From Streptomyces rhizoryzae (GTDB lineage Bacteria; Actinomycetota; Actinomycetes; Streptomycetales; Streptomycetaceae): a DNA stretch of 64,000 bases. The notes beneath the pieces were generated by a model. That model did no database searches and had not been told where the DNA came from. It saw only the letters and a program-made list of their open reading frames with translations. Where the stretch lies: contig NZ_JALMUV010000040.1 of NCBI RefSeq assembly GCF_023155275.1, positions 1 to 64,000 of the forward strand, in the 5' to 3' direction. The position numbers and the translations under genes were made by a program. Positions 45,325 through 54,819 of the stretch are shown here, piece by piece (within the stretch, counting starts at the first letter, position 1; each line of letters opens with the position of its first letter).

Positions 45325-45540
45325 TTGAATCCGCGCGGGAGAGTTCCCGGCCGTCACGGCGGGGCGCCGAAGGAGCAAGTCCTCCCTTGAATCTCTCAGG
45401 CCCCTATACCGCGCGGGCGAGGCAGATCTGAAAAGCGAGCCACGGCCCGGCTGCCGGCGGCTCCACCCAAGGTGCAAACCGGGCCCGTCCGCGGGCTCCC
45501 GGTGAACCTCTCAGGTTCCGATGACAGATGGGGAGACCGT
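45325..45540 (+). promoter_or_regulatory. Tandem glycine riboswitch upstream of gcvT
   Basis: Aptamer 1 has P1 arms CCGCGCGG (45331-45338 with 45409-45416), the core GCCGAAGGAGCAA (45368-45380 region) and ATCTCTCAGG (45391-45400). Aptamer 2 has AAGGTGCAAACC (about 45470-45480), ACCTCTCAGGTTCC (45506-45519) and the closing ATGACAGATGGGG. A short linker joins the two, as expected for the tandem, cooperative glycine riboswitch. It ends about 30 bases before the gcvT start. Glycine binding is expected to turn on the glycine-cleavage genes. Boundaries are by eye. Confidence 0.92.
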
Positions 45541-45570
45541 CTTGTCACCCCTGCCTGGGAGCCCGGAACA

Positions 45571-46689
45571 ATGACTGATGCCCCCCGCCGCACGGCGCTG
45601 GACGCCACGCACCGCGCGCTCGGCGCGACCATGACCGACTTCGCCGGCTGGGACATGCCGCTGCGCTACAGCAGCGAACGCGAGGAGCACGTCGCGGTCC
45701 GCACCCGCGCCGGCCTCTTCGACCTCTCCCACATGGGCGAGATCACCGTCACCGGCGCGCAGGCCGGCGCCCTCCTCGACCACGCGCTGGTCGGCAACCT
45801 CGGCGCCCTCAAGCCCGGCCGGGCCCGCTACACCATGATCTGCCGCGAGGACGGCGGCATCCTCGACGACCTGATCGTCTACCGGCTCGCCGAGCAGGAG
45901 TTCATGGTCGTCGCCAACGCCGCCAACGCCCAGGTGGTGCTGGACGCGCTGGCGGACCGGCAGCCCGGCTTCGACGCGGCGGTCCGCGACGACCGGGACG
46001 CCTACGCGCTGCTCGCGGTGCAGGGCCCGAAGTCCCCCGGCATCCTCAAGAAGCTGACCGACGCCGACCTCGACGGCCTGAAGTACTACGCCGGCCTGCC
46101 CGGCACGGTCGCCGGCGTCCAGGCGCTGATCGCCCGTACCGGCTACACCGGCGAGGACGGCTTCGAGCTGTTCGTCCGGCCGGCCGACGCGGTCGCCCTG
46201 TGGGAGGCCCTGACCGAGGCGGGCCGGGACGCCGGGCTCGTCCCGTGCGGCCTGTCCTGCCGCGACACGCTCCGCCTGGAGGCGGGCATGCCGCTGTACG
46301 GGCACGAGCTGAGCACCGCGCTGACCCCCTTCGACGCGGGGCTGGGGCGGGTCGTGAAGTTCGAGAAGGAGGGGGACTTCGTGGGGCGCGCGGCGCTGGC
46401 GGCGGCCGCCGAGCGCGCCGCGCAGGCCCCGCCCCGCACGCTGGTCGGCCTGGTCGCCGCGGGCCGCCGGGTGCCGCGCGCCGGCTACCCGGTCACCGAC
46501 GCCGGCGGCACCGTGATCGGCGAGGTCACCTCGGGCGCCCCCTCCCCCACCCTGGGCAAGCCGATCGCCATGGCCTACGTCGACGCCGCGCACGCCGCGC
46601 CGGGCACGGAGGGCGTCCGGGTGGACATCCGCGGCACCCACGAGCCGTACGAGGTCGTCGCGCTGCCCTTCTACCAGCGGCAGAAGTAG
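45571..46689 (+). CDS. gcvT: Glycine cleavage system aminomethyltransferase (T protein)
   Basis: The product is 372 residues, normal for GcvT. Key segments are RTALDATHRALGATMTDFAGWDMPLRY, FDLSHMGEITVTG, YTMICREDGGILDDLIVYR, ALLAVQGPKS, IARTGYTGEDGFELF and CRDTLRLEAGMPLYGHEL. It transfers the aminomethyl carbon from GcvH to tetrahydrofolate and releases ammonia. I use the ATG at 45571, preceded by GGGAGCCCGG, rather than the longer frame that runs back into the riboswitch. Confidence 0.96.
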   Translation: MTDAPRRTALDATHRALGATMTDFAGWDMPLRYSSEREEHVAVRTRAGLFDLSHMGEITVTGAQAGALLDHALVGNLGALKPGRARYTMICREDGGILDDLIVYRLAEQEFMVVANAANAQVVLDALADRQPGFDAAVRDDRDAYALLAVQGPKSPGILKKLTDADLDGLKYYAGLPGTVAGVQALIARTGYTGEDGFELFVRPADAVALWEALTEAGRDAGLVPCGLSCRDTLRLEAGMPLYGHELSTALTPFDAGLGRVVKFEKEGDFVGRAALAAAAERAAQAPPRTLVGLVAAGRRVPRAGYPVTDAGGTVIGEVTSGAPSPTLGKPIAMAYVDAAHAAPGTEGVRVDIRGTHEPYEVVALPFYQRQK

Positions 46690-46810
46690 CCCCGGCGCCG
46701 GTCCGTCCGCGGTATCCGCCGCGGACCCGCGCCGTCGCGCCGGACGCCACGCGTCTCACTGAGCAAGACCCCTTTCACGATCACACCCTCGCGTACAGGA
46801 GAATCGAGCC

Positions 46811-47188
46811 ATGGACAACCCCCAGCAGCTGCGCTACAGCAAGGAGCACGAGTGGCTGTCGGCCGCCGAGGACGGCGTCTCGACGGTCGGCATCACCGAG
46901 CACGCGGCCAACGCCCTCGGCGACGTCGTCTTCGTGCAGCTCCCCGAGGTCGGGGCCACCGTCTCCGCGGGTGAGACCTGCGGTGAGCTGGAGTCGACCA
47001 AGTCGGTCAGCGACCTCTACTCGCCCGTCGACGGCGAGGTCACCGAGGTGAACGAGGACGTCGTCACCGACCCGTCGCTGGTGAACTCCGCCCCGTTCGA
47101 GGGCGGTTGGCTGTTCAAGGTGAAGCTCAGCGGTGAGCCGGAGGATCTGCTCACGGCCGAGGAGTACACCGCCTTCGCCGCCGGCTGA
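46811..47188 (+). CDS. gcvH: Glycine cleavage system H protein
   Basis: The product is 125 residues. The lipoyl Lys is K64 in CGELESTKSVSDLYSPVDG, followed by EVNEDVVTDPSLVNSAPFEGGWLFKVK. It carries the aminomethyl group between the P and T proteins. The ATG has CAGGAGAATC upstream. It is 121 bases after gcvT and 97 bases before glyA, all on the same strand. The P protein gene (gcvP) is not in this window. Confidence 0.96.
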   Translation: MDNPQQLRYSKEHEWLSAAEDGVSTVGITEHAANALGDVVFVQLPEVGATVSAGETCGELESTKSVSDLYSPVDGEVTEVNEDVVTDPSLVNSAPFEGGWLFKVKLSGEPEDLLTAEEYTAFAAG

Positions 47189-47285
47189 CCCCCCAGCTAC
47201 CGCTGGGAGGGGCCAGGCCGGCACCCGCCACCGCTCGGGCGGGGCCGCGGCGCCCCGCCCGCTCCCCCTCTCTCCAGGAAGTCCC

Positions 47286-48545
47286 ATGTCGCTTCTGAAC
47301 AGCTCCCTGCACGAGCTCGACCCCGACGTCGCCGCCGCCGTCGACGCCGAGCTGCACCGCCAGCAGTCCACCCTCGAAATGATCGCGTCGGAGAACTTCG
47401 CCCCGGTCGCCGTCATGGAGGCCCAGGGCTCGGTCCTGACCAACAAGTACGCCGAGGGCTACCCGGGCCGCCGCTACTACGGCGGCTGCGAGCACGTCGA
47501 CGTGGTCGAGCAGATCGCCATCGACCGGATCAAGGCGCTGTTCGGCGCCGAGGCCGCCAACGTCCAGCCGCACTCCGGCGCGCAGGCCAACGCCGCCGCG
47601 ATGTTCGCGCTGCTCAAGCCGGGTGACACCATCCTGGGCCTGAATCTCGCCCACGGCGGCCACCTCACCCACGGCATGAAGATCAACTTCTCCGGCAAGC
47701 TGTACAACGTGGTGCCCTACCACGTCGACGAGAAGACCAACCTGGTCGACATGGAGGAGGTCGAGCGCCTCGCCAAGGAGCACCGGCCGAAGCTGATCGT
47801 CGCCGGCTGGTCGGCCTACCCGCGCCAGCTGGACTTCGCCGCGTTCCGCCGGATCGCGGACGAGGTCGGCGCGTACCTCATGGTCGACATGGCGCACTTC
47901 GCCGGTCTGGTGGCCGCGGGCCTGCACCCGTCCCCGGTGCCGCACGCGCACGTGGTGACCACGACCACGCACAAGACCCTCGGCGGTCCGCGCGGCGGCG
48001 TGATCCTGTCCACCGCCGACCTGGCCAAGAAGATCAACTCCGCGGTCTTCCCCGGTCAGCAGGGCGGCCCGCTGGAGCACGTGATCGCCGCCAAGGCGGT
48101 GTCCTTCAAGGTCGCCGCGTCGGAGGAGTTCAAGGAGCGCCAGCAGCGCACTCTGGAGGGCGCGAAGATCCTCGCCGAGCGCCTGGTCCGGGACGACGTC
48201 AAGGAGCACGGCGTCTCGGTGCTCTCCGGCGGCACCGACGTCCACCTCGTCCTGGTCGACCTGCGGGACTCCGAGCTCGACGGCCAGCAGGCCGAGGACC
48301 GCCTCCACGAGGTCGGCATCACCGTCAACCGCAACGCCATCCCGAACGACCCGCGGCCCCCGATGGTCACCTCGGGCCTGCGGATCGGCACCCCGGCGCT
48401 GGCCACCCGCGGTTTCGGCGCCGAGGACTTCCGCGAGGTCGCCGACATCATCGCCGAGGCCCTCAAGCCGTCGTACGACCGCGAGGCCCTCAAGGCCCGG
48501 GTCACCGCCCTGGCCGGCAAGTACCCGCTGTACCCGTCGCTGTGA
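47286..48545 (+). CDS. glyA: Serine hydroxymethyltransferase
   Basis: The product is 419 residues. PLP-enzyme motifs include IASENFAPVAVMEAQGSVLTNKYAEGYPGRRYYGG, VQPHSGAQANAAA, the PLP Lys in TTTTHKTLGGPRGG, and a C-terminal TSGLRIGTPALATRGFG. It interconverts serine and glycine with tetrahydrofolate. In this operon it can use the methylene group made by the cleavage system to turn a second glycine into serine. The ATG has CTCCAGGAAG upstream. Confidence 0.97.
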   Translation: MSLLNSSLHELDPDVAAAVDAELHRQQSTLEMIASENFAPVAVMEAQGSVLTNKYAEGYPGRRYYGGCEHVDVVEQIAIDRIKALFGAEAANVQPHSGAQANAAAMFALLKPGDTILGLNLAHGGHLTHGMKINFSGKLYNVVPYHVDEKTNLVDMEEVERLAKEHRPKLIVAGWSAYPRQLDFAAFRRIADEVGAYLMVDMAHFAGLVAAGLHPSPVPHAHVVTTTTHKTLGGPRGGVILSTADLAKKINSAVFPGQQGGPLEHVIAAKAVSFKVAASEEFKERQQRTLEGAKILAERLVRDDVKEHGVSVLSGGTDVHLVLVDLRDSELDGQQAEDRLHEVGITVNRNAIPNDPRPPMVTSGLRIGTPALATRGFGAEDFREVADIIAEALKPSYDREALKARVTALAGKYPLYPSL

Positions 48546-48551
48546 CGGGCC

Positions 48552-48582
48552 GGTCACCGGGGCACCACGGACCCCGGTGACC
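48552..48582 (+). terminator. Terminator hairpin after glyA
   Basis: GGTCACCGGGG (48552-48562) and CCCCGGTGACC (48572-48582) make a perfect 11-base stem with a 9-base loop, 7 bases after the glyA stop. It suggests that sdaA is transcribed at least partly from its own promoter in the 48583-48822 gap. Confidence 0.7.
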
Positions 48583-48822
48583 TCCCGGCGCCCCGGGCCG
48601 GCTCTCCGGCCCGGGCCCGCCCGCACCGTCCGCCCCGCGCCGCACCCGGCGCCCTCCCCCCTTCGCGGCGGCCGGTTTCACCTCCCCTTCCCCTGGCCGC
48701 CGCCTCCCGTCCGGCGGCTTTCCCCCGCGAGCGGGTTACGCTCGACAGCTGGGCCGGAAACACCCCGTCCTGCCCCGATGTGCTCCTCCGTCCACCACGA
48801 GCAGACAAGGGAGTCAGCCCCC

Positions 48823-50205
<1,383 letters not shown>

Positions 50206-50219
50206 GGGCCGTACCCGGG

Positions 50220-50267
50220 CGGTGGCCCGGTCCCGGTGAGCCGCGGCTCACCGGGACCGGGCCACCG
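50220..50267. terminator. 48-base perfect palindrome, bidirectional terminator
   Basis: The arms CGGTGGCCCGGTCCCGGTGAGC and their exact complement meet around CGCGGC-type symmetry, with no mismatch over 24 base pairs. It is 14 bases past the sdaA stop and 26 bases past the stop of the convergent small gene. It probably ends both transcripts. Confidence 0.8.
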
Positions 50268-50293
50268 TCGTACCGCCCTCCCTTCCCGGACCG

Positions 50294-50593
50294 CTAGCGG
50301 CCGATCTCCCAGGCGAACGGCGGGAGCTCGCCGGCCCGCAGGTAGATCTCCAGGGCCTGCGCGGCGGGTACGAAGGGGTGCACGCGGGCGCCGTCGAGGC
50401 CGGGCAGCAGGCGGGCGCAGTGGTGGACGCAGCCGGCCGTCTCCCGGCCGTGGCGGTCGACGAGGGTGGCGGTGTCGGGCGGGCCGTCGCACGGGGTGGG
50501 GTCGGCGGCCGCGGCGGCGGGGCAGCGGTGCCGGGCGGCGGGCGGTGCGGTGCGGTGCCGGGTGCCGGGCGGAGCGCTCGTGGTCCGTTCCAT
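50294..50593 (-). CDS. Conserved-looking small protein of unknown function
   Basis: The product is 99 residues from an ATG with an AAGGGGGACC ribosome site. The first half is Ala/Pro-rich. The second half is ordered-looking: ATLVDRHGRETAGCVHHCARLLPGLDG, then HPFVPAAQALEIYLRAGELPPFAWEIGR. Similar endings occur in Streptomyces proteins of unknown role. The Cys-x3-His-Cys pattern (GCVHHCARL) might bind a metal. It converges with sdaA and is 191 bases past the next gene on its strand. Confidence 0.6.
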   Translation of the reverse strand: MERTTSAPPGTRHRTAPPAARHRCPAAAAADPTPCDGPPDTATLVDRHGRETAGCVHHCARLLPGLDGARVHPFVPAAQALEIYLRAGELPPFAWEIGR

Positions 50594-50784
50594 GGAGGTC
50601 CCCCTTGAGGTGCGCTGGTACGGATGCCGGTGCGGGTACGCGTACGGGTACGCCTACGGGTCGTGCGGTGGGCGGGGGCGGCCGGGCGCGGCCACCGGTG
50701 CCCACGACAGTGGTGCTCGCCCGGGCGGGGGTCCATGCGGCCGGGCCAAGACCTTGGCGAAGACCTGGGGCGATCGTCAGCGAT

Positions 50785-51543
50785 TCATGGGCGAGCGGCG
50801 GGGTCGCTGCCGGGGCCGGTGCGGCGGGGGACGGCCACCGGGTCGGCGAGGAGCAGGGCGAGCGCGAGCAGCGCGCCGGCCAGCAGCCAGCCGCCGAGCA
50901 CGTCGCCGGCCCAGTGGACGCCCAGGTAGACCCGGGTCAGGCCGACGCCGGCGGCCCACAGGGCGAGCACCGCGCACCACGTCCGGCCGCGGCCGGGCCG
51001 GGTGCGGTGCAGGACGCCCCAGGCCAGGATGCCGGCGGCCAGCGCGGAGGTGGTGGCGTGGCCGGAGGGGAAGGAGTAGCCGGTGGCGGTGGTGGCCCAG
51101 TCGGCGACCGGCGGGCGGGGGCGGGCGAGCAGCGCCATCAGGCCGTAGCGGACCGCCTGGGCGGCGGCGAGGAAGGCGACCGCGCAGAGCACGGCGCGGA
51201 GCCGGCCCCGGGCGGTGCGGCCGGCCAGCAGACCGGCCAGGAGCGCCATCAGGTACGGGACGGCGCCGGTGCCGGTGGCGGTGAGGGCGCGGGCCAGGGA
51301 GCGCAGCGGCTCGCCGCGGTGCGCCGTGGCCCAGTGGAGGGCCGCGCGCTCGGGGCCGAGGGGGACGCCGTGGCGCAGGGCCACGGTGAGGGCGGCGGCG
51401 GTGAAGAGGGCGGCGCACAGGGCCGCGGCCACCAGGAGGCGGCCCGGGGGCGCACCGAGGCGCGGGCCGCGGCCCAGGGCCGGGCGCGCGCCGTCGCTCC
51501 GCGGGCCGCCGGCCCGGTGCGGTGACGCCCCCGGGGGTGTCAC
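50785..51543 (-). CDS. PAP2-family phosphatase, copy 2
   Basis: The product is 252 residues with about six membrane helices. The three phosphatase motifs are RYGLMALLARPRPP, YSFPSGHATTSA and VYLGVHWAGDVLGG, so the conserved Arg, Ser-Gly-His and Arg-x5-His-x3-Asp residues are all present. Family members remove phosphate from lipid phosphates such as phosphatidate or undecaprenyl diphosphate. The GTG overlaps the TGA of the preceding PAP2 gene as GTGA, so the two should be translationally coupled. Confidence 0.88.
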   Translation of the reverse strand: MTPPGASPHRAGGPRSDGARPALGRGPRLGAPPGRLLVAAALCAALFTAAALTVALRHGVPLGPERAALHWATAHRGEPLRSLARALTATGTGAVPYLMALLAGLLAGRTARGRLRAVLCAVAFLAAAQAVRYGLMALLARPRPPVADWATTATGYSFPSGHATTSALAAGILAWGVLHRTRPGRGRTWCAVLALWAAGVGLTRVYLGVHWAGDVLGGWLLAGALLALALLLADPVAVPRRTGPGSDPAARP

Positions 51544-52196
51544 CGGGCGGCGACCAGCGGCCGCAGCGGGGTCTCCCGGACGCGTTCGACCAGCGGGGCG
51601 GCGCGCCGGGCGAGCGGCATGAGGAGGGCGGCGACCAGGACGCCGACGACCAGGCCGACCGCGACGTCGTGCGGGTAGTGCGCGCCGACCCAGACCCGCG
51701 AGGCGCCCATCAGCAGGGCGGCCGGGACGGCGAGGGCGCCGAGCCGGCGGTCCAGCAGGAGCAGCGCCACGGCGGCGGAGGCGGCGATGGCCGAGTGGTT
51801 GCTGGGGAAGGACCAGTCGCCGAGGCCGGGGCACGGTTCGACGGTGACCACGTGCAGGGTCTGGCAGGGGCGCTGCTCGTGGAAGAAGCTCTTGACCACG
51901 TCGTTGGCCACGTAGGCCAGGACCACGATGACCGGGACGGCGAGGGCCATCGCCATCGCCACGGGGGCCGGGTGCCGCAGTGCGCCGGGGTCCAGGCGGC
52001 GGCGGGAGCTGCCGCCGAGCCGCTGCCGGGCCCGCCACCAGCCGGCCAGCATCAGCAGCGCGAAGACTCCCAGTCCGAGGTCGGTCCAGTAGGAGACCAG
52101 GACGTTGAGGAAGTGCGGCATCTGCTGGGCGAAGCCGGTCACCGAGGTGTACAGGCCGCCGTCGATCGAGGCTCCGCCGAAGGCGAGGTCGGTCAC
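51540..52196 (-). CDS. PAP2-family phosphatase, copy 1
   Basis: The product is 218 residues with about five to six membrane helices. Motif one is VKSFFHEQRPCQ (Lys and Arg-Pro), motif two is FPSNHSAIAAS with Asn in place of the usual Gly, and motif three is RVWVGAHYPHDVAVG. It may dephosphorylate lipid pyrophosphates. The GTG has a strong AAGGAG ribosome site, which fixes the start. It lies 106 bases past the DedA gene on the same strand and may be transcribed with it. Confidence 0.88.
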   Translation of the reverse strand: MTDLAFGGASIDGGLYTSVTGFAQQMPHFLNVLVSYWTDLGLGVFALLMLAGWWRARQRLGGSSRRRLDPGALRHPAPVAMAMALAVPVIVVLAYVANDVVKSFFHEQRPCQTLHVVTVEPCPGLGDWSFPSNHSAIAASAAVALLLLDRRLGALAVPAALLMGASRVWVGAHYPHDVAVGLVVGVLVAALLMPLARRAAPLVERVRETPLRPLVAAR

Positions 52197-52302
52197 TGGG
52201 CTTTTCTCCTTGGCGGGTCGTTGCGTGGTGCGTGGGACGGATGCCCGGGCGGCCTGCGCGGTGCGCGGCCGCCCGTGTGCTCCAGCAAGTGTGCCGGGTC
52301 CG

Positions 52303-53028
52303 TCAGGGTGCCGGTGGCGCGGTGGCGGATTCGGGCGCATCGGCGGCCCCGTTCGCCGGTCCGCCGGCGGGGCGCCGGCGGCGGGCGCGCCGCACCTCCA
52401 GGGCGATCGGGGTGAGCGAGGCCAGCACCACCAGGCCGACGGCGGGGAGGAGGTAGCGGTCGACGTTCGGCACCGAGGAGCCGAGGGCGTAGCCGGCCAG
52501 GGTGAGGCCGGCCGTCCAGAACAGGCCGCCGGTGACCTGCCAGAGGGCGAAGGTGCGGGCCGGCACGTCGAGCGCGCCGGCGAGCGGGTTGAGGACCGTG
52601 CGGACGACGGGGACGAAGCGGGCCAGCACGAGCGCCTTGGCGTGGCCGTAGCGGGCGAGGTACTCCTCGGCGCGGGCGGCGCCCTCCCGGAGCTTGCGGG
52701 ACCGGCCGCGGGCGAGCAGGGCCCGGCCGCCGCGCCGGCCGATCCAGTAGCCGGTCTGCGAACCGGCCAGGGTGCCGGCGGCCGCGGCGGCCAGCACCTG
52801 CGGCAGGGCGAGGTGGACGGCGCCGCCGACCCCGGGGGCGCTGAGCAGTCCGGCGGTGAACAGGAGCGAGTCGCCGGGGAGCAGGAAGCCGACCAGGAGG
52901 CCGGTCTCGGCGAACAGCACGACGGCGACACCGAGGGCCCCGAAGGCGGCGAGCAGGGAGCCGGCGTCGAGGACGTCGACCGCCTGCGTGACGGTGCTGA
53001 GATGCAGATCCGCGGCCGCTACGGCCAT
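52303..53028 (-). CDS. DedA-family membrane protein
   Basis: The product is 241 residues. Motifs of the DedA/SNARE-associated family are seen: FAETGLLVGFLLPGDSLLF with the conserved acidic residue and Pro-Gly-Asp, then AGSQTGYWIGRRGG, and ARFVPVVRTVLNPLAG, with the conserved Arg residues. DedA proteins have recently been linked to undecaprenyl-phosphate and phospholipid flipping. The ATG at 53028 has GGGAGGGG upstream; an ATG six codons earlier is less good. Two palindromes for the divergent BlaI regulator lie just upstream. Confidence 0.9.
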   Translation of the reverse strand: MAVAAADLHLSTVTQAVDVLDAGSLLAAFGALGVAVVLFAETGLLVGFLLPGDSLLFTAGLLSAPGVGGAVHLALPQVLAAAAAGTLAGSQTGYWIGRRGGRALLARGRSRKLREGAARAEEYLARYGHAKALVLARFVPVVRTVLNPLAGALDVPARTFALWQVTGGLFWTAGLTLAGYALGSSVPNVDRYLLPAVGLVVLASLTPIALEVRRARRRRPAGGPANGAADAPESATAPPAP

Positions 53029-53080
53029 GTCGGTGGCCCCTCCCATAATGGGTCCCGGGCCTGCCGGCGGCCGGCCCATC

Positions 53081-53118
53081 CGTCTACAGACCCGTAGACG
53101 GTCTACAGCACTGTAGAC
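53081..53118. promoter_or_regulatory. Two perfect BlaI-type operators between dedA and blaI
   Basis: CGTCTAC/GTAGACG (53081-53100, 6-base spacer) and GTCTACAG/CTGTAGAC (53101-53118, 2-base spacer) are adjacent perfect inverted repeats sharing GTCTAC. They resemble the TACA/TGTA dyads bound by BlaI/MecI dimers. They occupy the short divergent gap (113 bases) so a single dimer array could control both the DedA and BlaI/M56 promoters. Confidence 0.8.
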
Positions 53119-53141
53119 GACGGAAGGGTGGAGGGCGTTCC

Positions 53142-53549
53142 ATGTCGGAGGCATCACCCGCGCAGCGCCGCCCGGCCGGCGAGCTGGAGGCGAGCGTGCT
53201 GGCGGCCCTCTGGGCGGCCGGCGGGCCGCTGACGCCCGCCGAGGTGCAGGGCGCGCTGGGCGGCCGGCTCGCCCGGACGACCGTCACCACCATCCTCAGC
53301 CGGCTGTACGACAAGGGCGCGGTCTCCCGCTCCCGGGCCGGCCGCGGCTTCGCCTACTCCCCCCTGCACGACTCCGCCGGCCTCACGGCCCGGCGGATGC
53401 GCAGCGAGCTGGACAAGGAGGACGACCGCGGCACCGCGCTCGCCCGCTTCGTCTCGGAGCTGACCACGGAGGACGAGCGGCTGCTGCGCTCCCTGCTGGA
53501 CGGGAGCGACGGCACCGGCCGGCACCCGGGGCCCGGGACGACGCCGTGA
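53142..53549 (+). CDS. BlaI/MecI/CopY-family repressor
   Basis: The product is 135 residues. The winged helix includes LEASVLAALWAAGGPLTPAEVQGAL and RTTVTTILSRLYDKGAVSRSRAGRGFAYSP, as in BlaI/MecI. A C-terminal helical dimer region follows (LDKEDDRGTALARFVSELTTEDERLLRSLLD). It probably represses itself and the divergent dedA gene through the two dyads upstream, and should be inactivated by proteolysis, directly or otherwise triggered by the coupled M56 protein. The stop overlaps the GTG of the M56 gene as GTGA. Confidence 0.92.
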   Translation: MSEASPAQRRPAGELEASVLAALWAAGGPLTPAEVQGALGGRLARTTVTTILSRLYDKGAVSRSRAGRGFAYSPLHDSAGLTARRMRSELDKEDDRGTALARFVSELTTEDERLLRSLLDGSDGTGRHPGPGTTP

Positions 53550-54505
53550 TCTTCGCCGTCTGGGTGCCGCTGCTGATGCCGCTGCTGGCGGTGCCGACCG
53601 CCCGCCGGCTCGCCGAGTCGCTGCCGCCGCGCGCCGCGGCCTGGCTGCTGACCGGCTGCGCGGCCGCGCTGGCCGCCTGCACGGCCGCGGCGCTGGGGCT
53701 GCTGGCGGCCGCCGGGGCGCTGCGGCTGCCGCCCGTCGCCGCGCTGGGCCACCTCTCCCGGTCCCCGGCCGGCGATCCGGCGGTGACGCTCCCGGCCGCC
53801 CCGGTCGCCGGCGCGCTGCTGCTCTGCTGCGCCGTCGCGGTGGCCCGCCGCGCCCTGCGCCACCGCGCCGAGCTGCGCGCCGCCCGGCGCGCCGCCGACG
53901 CCCACGCCCTCGCCGGGGACCTGTGCGTCCTCCCCGACGCGGCGCCGGACGCCTACGCCCTCCCCGGCCGCCCGGACCGCGTCGTGGTGACCGCCGGAAT
54001 GCTGCGCGCGCTGCCGCCGGCCGAGCGGGAGGCGCTCTTCGCCCACGAGCGGGCCCACCTCGCCGGCCGCCACCACCTCTTCCTGCTGACCGGCGCGCTG
54101 GCCGCGGTCTGCCATCCGCTGCTGCGCGGCCTGCGGTCGCCGCTGGCGTACGCCCTGGAGCGCTGGGCGGACGAGTCGGCCGCCGTGCGGGTCGGCGACC
54201 GCCGGCTCACCGCGCGCGCCATCGGCCGGGCCGCACTGGCCGCGCGCCCCGATGCCACCACACGCCCCCGCCCGGGCACCGCACCGGCCGCCACGGCCGG
54301 CCCGGTCCCCCGCCGGGTCGCCGCCCTGCTGACCCCCGACCGCCCCGCCGGCCCCGCCCCCGGCCGCGCGGCCCCGTACGCCCGCCGCCTGATCGCCCCC
54401 ACCCTGCTGGCCTGCGTCGCCTTCTCCGCGGCCGCCGCGGTGGACGCCGCCGCCGACCTCCACCAGACCGTGGAGACGGCCCAGGGCGAAGCGAGCCACG
54501 GCTAG
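53546..54505 (+). CDS. M56-family (BlaR1-type) membrane metallopeptidase
   Basis: The product is 319 residues. About three membrane segments at the start, a zinc site in ALFAHERAHLAGRHHLFLL (HExxH as HERAH), a further helix, the third ligand region ALERWADESAA, and a final hydrophobic segment complete the M56 layout. It lacks the large penicillin-binding sensor domain of true BlaR1. It is coupled to the BlaI-like gene by GTGA. It would cleave the repressor after an envelope signal; the signal is unknown. Confidence 0.9.
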   Translation: MIFAVWVPLLMPLLAVPTARRLAESLPPRAAAWLLTGCAAALAACTAAALGLLAAAGALRLPPVAALGHLSRSPAGDPAVTLPAAPVAGALLLCCAVAVARRALRHRAELRAARRAADAHALAGDLCVLPDAAPDAYALPGRPDRVVVTAGMLRALPPAEREALFAHERAHLAGRHHLFLLTGALAAVCHPLLRGLRSPLAYALERWADESAAVRVGDRRLTARAIGRAALAARPDATTRPRPGTAPAATAGPVPRRVAALLTPDRPAGPAPGRAAPYARRLIAPTLLACVAFSAAAAVDAAADLHQTVETAQGEASHG

Positions 54506-54516
54506 CTCCCGGCGGC

Positions 54517-54548
54517 CGCCCGGCCGCCCGGCCGCCCGGCCGCCCGGC
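54517..54548. repeat. 8-base tandem repeat, four copies
   Basis: CGCCCGGC occurs four times in perfect tandem just past the M56 stop. It is noncoding and could act as a structured terminator or a slippage site. Confidence 0.75.
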
Positions 54549-54819
54549 CGGTCCGGGCGGCCGCCGGACCGGCGACACGAACGAGGATGAAACGCCCGGT
54601 CGAATAGGCCGGTACCGGACCGCCGCCTCGTCCGCCCCCTCCGCACCCCGCGCCCCATCCGTTCCCCGCGTCACCAACTCCCTTGTGCGCCAAGGAACTT
54701 CCGCGCGGCAATCTGGCGTCCCCGGACGTGAACATGCTGAACTGCTAGGGGGGCGGCTGCCGCTTTTCTTGCGCAGATGACGCTTCGCATTCGCAGATCC
54801 GATGGGCTGGAGGCCGCTC

